Shown here: piece after piece, positions 59,463 to 64,000 of the stretch
Layout: the number at the start of each line of letters is the position of its first letter
Numbering within the stretch: the first letter of the stretch is position 1
NCBI RefSeq assembly: GCF_016097555.1
Contig: NC_054702.1
Location: 66,173,478 to 66,237,477 of the forward strand
DNA from: Gigantopelta aegis
Taxonomy: Eukaryota > Mollusca > Gastropoda > Neomphalida > Peltospiridae
DNA: 64,000 nt
Direction of reading: 5' to 3'
Made by a program: the position numbers and the translations under genes
Notes under the pieces: model-generated
Databases searched by the model: none
What the model was told of the DNA's origin: nothing
What the model saw: the letters and a program-made list of their open reading frames with translations, nothing else

Positions 59463-59980
59463 TAATTTCTGAATTTTTTTAGTATATACATATAAGTTTA
59501 CCCTCCGCACCCTCTGGCAGAAACCCAGGGTAGGTATTAAAATAATTATTTGGTGTAAAGTATTTTTAATATGACATACAGAAAGCATTGAAAAGTACAA
59601 TTTTATTATGCTTTAATAATCGACATTAGCTTTAAAATTATTTAACCATCATTCCTTCTGGCCAGAGTACATATGTTGTTCTTGCCAAAGTGTTAGCATT
59701 TTAATTTTAATGACAATATACTGAACTGACGATAAACATTGTTAACTAACGTAATAATTCACGTTTTGAAGGTGTTTTGTTATGCGATTAACAAACCAAC
59801 TAGATCAAGAGACGTTAGTATGGAGTCATTATGGGCTGTCGGTGAAAATTAATTTGGTAATTATAGGTAAATAAATGTGAAGTTTAAATATTCGTATGTG
59901 AACAAATTGCAATACCTTTATTTAATGTATATCTTAAGTACATACTTGTTTTAATTTTCACATTGTAAATGTACCATAAC

Positions 59981-60135
59981 CTGCTGTATTTAGTTGGTGC
60001 AAAGCCCGTTCGACGACAATAATGCGTCCATGTTTTAAAACAACTCGTTTTTTTGGAAATCGAAACCATGATGTTGGCCGTTTCTTGGGATGCATTGCTG
60101 TTACTGTTGCAGTTAAACACTGCGCAGTTAACCAT
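59981..60135 (-). pseudogene. THAP-domain exon of the TTAA element, shifted frames
   Basis: Starts MVNCAVFNCNSNSN (the C-x4-C of a THAP domain). A neighbouring frame then gives KKRPTSWFRFPKK, matching the F-x-F-P-K core, and the first frame resumes TSCFKTWTHYCRRTGFAPTK followed by YSR, matching the W-x-x-x-C-R-R and N/A-P-T-K-Y-S-R part. An apparent donor (cagcag/gttatg) follows at 59981, where many THAP genes have their first intron. The two frame changes suggest decay. Confidence 0.7.
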
Positions 60136-60637
60136 CATATAATTACATCGAAAGTATATAATAACACTAATTATCTTGTAAATTAAATTTCCGATAAACC
60201 TGGAGACAGAAAAAGAAAAGACGACTGAAAGGCACAACCAAAGAATCAACATGTGTACCGGTATTGCTTGGTAACTCTCACCGATGACGTATTGCCTCGC
60301 TTTCGTTCAGATCTATGCATAATCCCGCCCACTTCTGTTTTTACCCCAAACCTAAGACGCGCAGCTGACCGGTGCCTCGCAGCGAGCCGGGCGTTAGAGT
60401 AATGCGGTCTTTGACTCTAACTTAATCCATTACACACTACATGTCCGGTCTCCTTTAACTAAATATATTTTAATTTGCATTAGTAGAACGAAATGGAGTT
60501 ACAGTATTTTTCTCTTTTAAAAAATCCGAAAAAAGAGAGCATATTATTAGGCCTATTGGTAGGGTACGTTCGAACAAAAACGACCACTCACGATACCCAA
60601 GTGATAATTTTCTTTTCTTTGGGACTACGTAATTGGT

Positions 60638-61191
60638 CAATCTAATTAAAATTAGCTCCACTATTACATGTGGATCTAACAGCATCCCGTTGGAGCTCAT
60701 GTCCAGTTGACCTTTCATTCGACCAATCAAAACCTTACTTGCAAAATCATGCCAGTGATTTGAAAAGAATTTGAAAACATTCGGGATTATGCCGAGGGTA
60801 TATGAAATGATTCGGGTGAATTACGAAGTATGCCGGAAACTAATTGCAATATAAAATTTTATATAAAATTCGTTTCAAGACGAAAAAACCCCAACCCGTG
60901 ATGGTATAGCCATAAAATCTGTTTATACTAGTATACAATACAGAGTTTATAACTACACTTCTCCCCCTGTTTTTTTCAATGTTGAAATAGACCAACAAGT
61001 TCGCCTATTGCATAAATAGTCTCGCCCGATATTTTTAGAATTTGTATGCTCCCGAATGACGCTATAAAAGGCGAAGTGTGATTGGTCGATATTTAAATTG
61101 TTATTTATAGATGAAATGTCACATGTGAGTCCACGCAATGCTGTTAGATCTATTGGTGGTAGACCCAGTAGAGCTAATTTTAATCAGATTG
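60638..61191. mobile_element. MULE-type MITE, copy E
   Basis: The 9-bp duplication GTAATTGGT lies at 60629-60637 and 61192-61200. Left arm caatctaattaaaattag is complete; the right end reads caatctgattaaaattag in reverse but the right arm is shortened and diverged. The centre includes module Y (agtctcgcccgatattttta, ctataaaaggcgaagtgtg). Confidence 0.9.
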
Positions 61192-61200
61192 GTAATTGGT

Positions 61201-61734
61201 CAGTTTTGTGATTTTAGATGGGAAAGTCTACTTAATCAAGGGTTTTACAGAATTACTTACAGTAATAAAGCAGGACGGCTGATAATGTCCGTGACGATTT
61301 GAGGGGTGTCCGCGCGGTTATCATGCAATACCCTGTCGTCTTAATAAAAGAGACACGTCTTTTTAGTGTGTCTAGACAGTGTCTGGGGACCGTCTAAATA
61401 TACACCTGCCAATCAGGAACCACTGGTACAGGCCACAGAAAGAAAATACCAATTAACCAGGAAAACACTTCGATTATTATTTCATTACGTGGGTTAAATT
61501 ATTAACAAAACATAATACAGTATTTTCAACACTGACAATGGTGGTTTATTTTGTATTGAAAAATAATATATACTTGTTGCTGGCTTACTGGGATGGATAT
61601 TATTAAAGAACATTGCGATGCATCCGCAAAAATTAGGTATGTTTTGGTTCTTCAGTTCCAAAACTAATTCCTGAAGTGACGCGTTAGGTATTACGTAACC
61701 ACCAGCTCGCCAGAGGACGTATTCACTGGGATGA
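61201..61734. other. Intergenic, nothing recognised
   Basis: No gene or element with clear ends seen. It includes short CpG-containing stretches around 61280-61330. Confidence 0.45.
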
Positions 61735-62012
61735 CCGGCCTAGATGGCGCAATGGTTAAGCCATCGGACTACATGCTGGTAGTTACTGGGTTCGCAGTCC
61801 GGTACCGGCTCCAACCCAGAGCGAGTTCTTAAGTGCTCAATGGGTAGGTGTAAGACCACTACACCCTCTTCTCTCTCACTAATCACTAACCAACTAACAA
61901 CTAACCCACTGTCCTGGACAGACAGCCCAGATAGCTGAGGTGTGTGCCCAGAACAGCGTGCTTGAACCTTAATTGGATATAAGCACGAAAATAAGTTGAA
62001 ATGAAATGAAAT
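61735..62012 (+). repeat. tRNA-derived SINE family B, complete
   Basis: Head ggcctagatggcgcaatggtt with B-box-like gggttcgcagtcc. Then aagtgctcaatgggtaggtg, taagaccactacaccctctt, cccactgtcctggacagac, agcccagatagctgaggtgt and cttgaaccttaattggatat. The tail (gaaa)/(tgaaa)n ends near 62012. It is the reference copy for the B fragments at 12775, 17200 and 49880. Confidence 0.9.
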
Positions 62013-62189
62013 CACTGGGATGGTACAAAATGGCTGCGTCCGTTATATAATAGCCGTCACATTTAACCGTTTTATTAATTTACTATACGATTATACCTGT
62101 TGATATTAAACAATAATGTGCATAATATATCGTTGAATATGCTTACCAGGCCAAATGCCTTAATTGTCCCTTCCTTTAAGCGAAAAACA

Positions 62190-62375
62190 ACCGGCTAAAC
62201 TGAGGCCAAATCTACGTTCAGTCAGCCTGTTTGTCACTAAACGTTTGCAAACTGTTGTGACTGATTCCCGAAGTGGTCATTCAGTTTAATGTGCAGCGTA
62301 AAAAATCAGTCTAGCAAGCGTTATCTACAACCGGCTGACTGAACTTAACTGGACTAAACGTACAACACACTTAAT
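62190..62375. repeat. MITE-like inverted repeat upstream of SAE1
   Basis: aaccggctaaactgagg / cgttcagtcagcctg on the left and caaccggctgactgaac / actggactaaacg on the right form partly inverted, partly direct repeats. They lie 150-330 bp upstream of the SAE1 start codon and may overlap its promoter. Confidence 0.5.
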
Positions 62376-62518
62376 TTGTCATAGCTCTTTGAACTCAGTT
62401 TTTAACTCGACGTTTAACAGCAATAGGCGGAAAAGTGAAACTGGTGGCAGTTGATACTGTGTTTCATAAAACCAACAAAACACAACGACGTGAAATGCAG
62501 TTGATTAACCCAAACACA

Positions 62519-62604
62519 ATGGACAAAGAACAGAACATAACAGAAGATGAAGCAGCTTTATATGACAGACAGATACGGTTGTGGGGCCTTGATGCTCAAC
62601 GAAG
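62519..62604 (+). CDS. SAE1: SUMO-activating enzyme subunit 1, first coding exon
   Basis: SAE1 (Aos1) pairs with UBA2 to adenylate SUMO and start SUMO conjugation in the nucleus. The exon reads MDKEQNITEDEAALYDRQIR, then LWGLDAQR, and ends at a GT donor (gaag/gtgttt) at 62604, leaving two bases of the next codon. The YDRQIRLWG block is the hallmark start of this subunit, with the Arg that reaches toward ATP. Two earlier in-frame ATGs exist (62435 and 62495), but the human protein begins with a short acidic leader (MVEKEEAGG...) of the same length as from 62519, so I chose this start. The remaining exons are beyond 64000. Intron 1 begins with a G-run of about 22. Confidence 0.92.
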
Positions 62605-62645
62605 GTGTTTTACTTTAGCGAGTTTTGGCTATGATCTTTGTCAGT

Positions 62646-62667
62646 TGGGGGGGGGGGGGGGGGGGGG
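62646..62667. repeat. Poly-G run in SAE1 intron 1
   Basis: About 22 G in a row only 40 bp after the SAE1 exon 1 donor. Similar long G or C runs occur at 59111-59137, 58606-58618 and 52601-52614. Confidence 0.9.
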
Positions 62668-63007
62668 CTAATTTTTGTGGTCTTATTCCATCTATAACAT
62701 TGTAAACATTTTAAATGTAACCAGTGAATCATATTGTTTTCACTGCAGACTTAAAAGAATGCAATGACTGAATGAAATCTGTTCTTAAAAATAGACTTTA
62801 AATTTAGTAATTTGATGATTTTATTAATTTGAAAATATGTATGGTTGCTTCATTCATTGGATATCGAAAACCACCTTGGCATGAGTTCAACCCATACCCC
62901 CTTTTCAATGGTTAGAGTTAGTATTAGTCTTTAAAGCCTTTGATATGGAGGGGTACATGTCGAACGGCCAGAGTAAACTATTGTGCTTGCAATCTATGTC
63001 TACCTGG

Positions 63008-63300
63008 AGTGGGACGTAGCCCAGTGGTAAATGCGCGGTCGGTCTGGGAACGATCTCCATCGGTGGGCCCATTGTGCTATTTTAGTTCCAGCCAGTGCAC
63101 CACGACTGGTGTATCAAAGGCCGTGGTATGTACTAGCTGTCTAAATGGTGCATATAAAAGATCCCTTGCTGCTTATCGAAAAGAGTAGTGCATGAAGAGG
63201 AAACCTGCTGTCAATATCTGTGTGGTCCTTAACCATATGTCTGACACCATATAACCGTAAATGTGTTGAGAGTGTTGTTAAATAAAATATTTCCATCCTA
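63008..63300 (+). repeat. SINE family A (gttaaataaaat-tail subtype) in SAE1 intron 1
   Basis: Head gtgggacgtagcccagtgg (partly deleted before the B-box-like cgatctccat), body cattgtgctattttag, ccaccacgactggtgtatc, tgcatataaaagatccctt and tail ccatataaccgtaaatgtg. Same subtype as the copy at 2561. Confidence 0.85.
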
Positions 63301-63399
63301 TGTCTACCTAACAGTAGTCAAAGATTTCTGCTCTGATACAACAACAATCCTATGTTTGATATTAAAATACCTTTACATCCATCATTTGAAATCGAGTTC

Positions 63400-64000
63400 A
63401 CTGATAACAAATATTTGACATATCAATCACTAATACACACTACAGGAGGAAACCCATCAGCACCTACATATTTAACAAACATTATTGTCGGGTTGGCATA
63501 TTTTGTGTTTGGGCTACCTAAAGCAGGTTTTGGCCACTGAAAATGAAAATTTAGTGGCCCAGATATTTTGTTTTGGGCTACCATACTTTTCTGATGAGTT
63601 TTGAGCCCTGCTAATATATATACATGTAATATAGTTGAAAAAAATAAAGAAACTATTTGCCATTGTTTGACCCAGAATGTTTAGTGGAATGAGGCATGGC
63701 TAGCTCTGGGTAAGCAGAACATTTTACCAAATTATCTGTTAAACCCAGTTTTAAAAACAAAATATCAATCATTATTTGAATTTTCTTTTTAAAACAAATT
63801 AAATAAAATTTGCCGATTTGTTTCTAAAATTTGCAGTTGGCGAGTGGTGGCAACACAATCAAAATATTGTTAATTACTGTTAGATGGGTTATTGCCAACA
63901 TGGTTCCGAGCAATCCACTTACAAATTGAATTTCTTTTTGTGCAGTCTGTGCAGCCCTGCTTGCCTTCACAAAGCTTGCATATCTATTTGTTTAAGTTGC
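63400..64000. repeat. SAE1 intron 1 with 'gctacc' and 'ctagctctgg' repeat fragments
   Basis: 63480-63615 ends ttgagccctgc and holds gggctacctaaagc / gggctaccatac, like the element at 41098. 63695-63960 runs from ggctagctctggg to cagccctgc and contains tgcagttggcgagtgg, resembling the small element at 43914. No SAE1 exon 2 is visible. Confidence 0.5.

Larger units (their letters stand above)
57233..60454. mobile_element. TTAA-flanked THAP transposon, Kolobok-like, with nested MITEs
   Basis: Perfect 13-bp terminal inverted repeats AGGAGACCGGACA lie directly inside TTAA on both sides (57229-57232 and 60455-60458). Length is 3222 bp. An acidic YHFEP protein reads inward from the left end (57801-57980) and a THAP-domain exon reads inward from the right end (60135-59981). 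This is the same pair of parts as the element at 7290-8968, in reverse orientation. TGACGTCA lies at about 57757 and GATGACGTA near 60283. Three MITEs are nested inside (57328-57663, 58447-58651, 59095-59263). No full transposase is recognised. Confidence 0.75.

Noticed and set aside
62940-63188. 82-codon ORF in SAE1 intron 1 as an exon
   Set aside because: It overlaps a SINE; the peptide (PVVNARSVWERSPSVGPL) is the usual translation of the SINE body and not SAE1-like.
63352-63540. SAE1 exon 2
   Set aside because: The translated sequence lacks the expected VLLVGLKGLGAEIAKN-type nucleotide-binding block and overlaps a repeat.

Overview
This is a eukaryotic, AT-rich, intron-rich and repeat-dense nuclear window. 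Its tRNA-derived SINEs carry the 'gtgggcccattgggctatttctcgttccagccagtgcaccacgactgg' type of body seen widely in gastropods and bivalves, so the source is very probably a mollusc; gastropod is my guess, with moderate confidence. Three host genes are visible, all recognised from exon-by-exon protein similarity with canonical splice sites. LAYOUT: (a) 2314-15103, plus strand: the last eight exons of FNTB, the protein farnesyltransferase beta subunit, with all three zinc ligands present; the first ~137 residues lie upstream of the window. (b) 45070-23939, minus strand: a complete five-exon MAX gene (bHLH-zipper partner of MYC/MXD), tail-to-tail with FNTB. The same convergent FNTB-MAX pair exists in human (14q23.3), so this looks like very old microsynteny. 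(c) 62519-62604, plus strand: first coding exon of SAE1 (SUMO-activating enzyme subunit 1); the rest lies beyond the right edge. REPEATS: nearly everything else is mobile or tandem DNA. FNTB introns hold SINEs, a TTAA-flanked THAP element (7290-8968), a Mutator-like transposase fossil between near-identical 213-bp direct repeats (9327-12761) and a ~140-bp tandem repeat (13490-14440). MAX intron 2 (28928-44831) holds a Tc1/mariner copy (31079-32670), two copies of a ~450-bp TIR element, a three-level nest (SINE, then a CAG-type element, then a MULE MITE) at 35789-37353, an 86-bp satellite of about 20 units (37799-39650) and hAT-like elements. The 45-62 kb interval between MAX and SAE1 holds three further MULE-type MITEs with exact 9-bp target duplications, a pogo/Tigger-like element nested in one of them, a ~190-bp SINE-derived tandem array with TGACGTCA in most units (50014-54775), a solo LTR fossil (55403-56525) and a second TTAA-flanked THAP element (57233-60454). 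STRONGEST LEADS: the two TTAA/THAP elements share an unexpected layout, a THAP-domain gene facing inward from one end and a small acidic/serine-rich protein with a Y-x-F-E-P motif facing inward from the other, each next to CRE-like TGACGTCA or TGACGT sites. Other leads are the 213-bp direct repeats around the Mutator-like transposase, the modular 9-bp-TSD MITE family, and the in-frame 28-codon MAX cassette exon. Nothing prokaryotic, no CRISPR, no rRNA and no stand-alone tRNA gene was seen.
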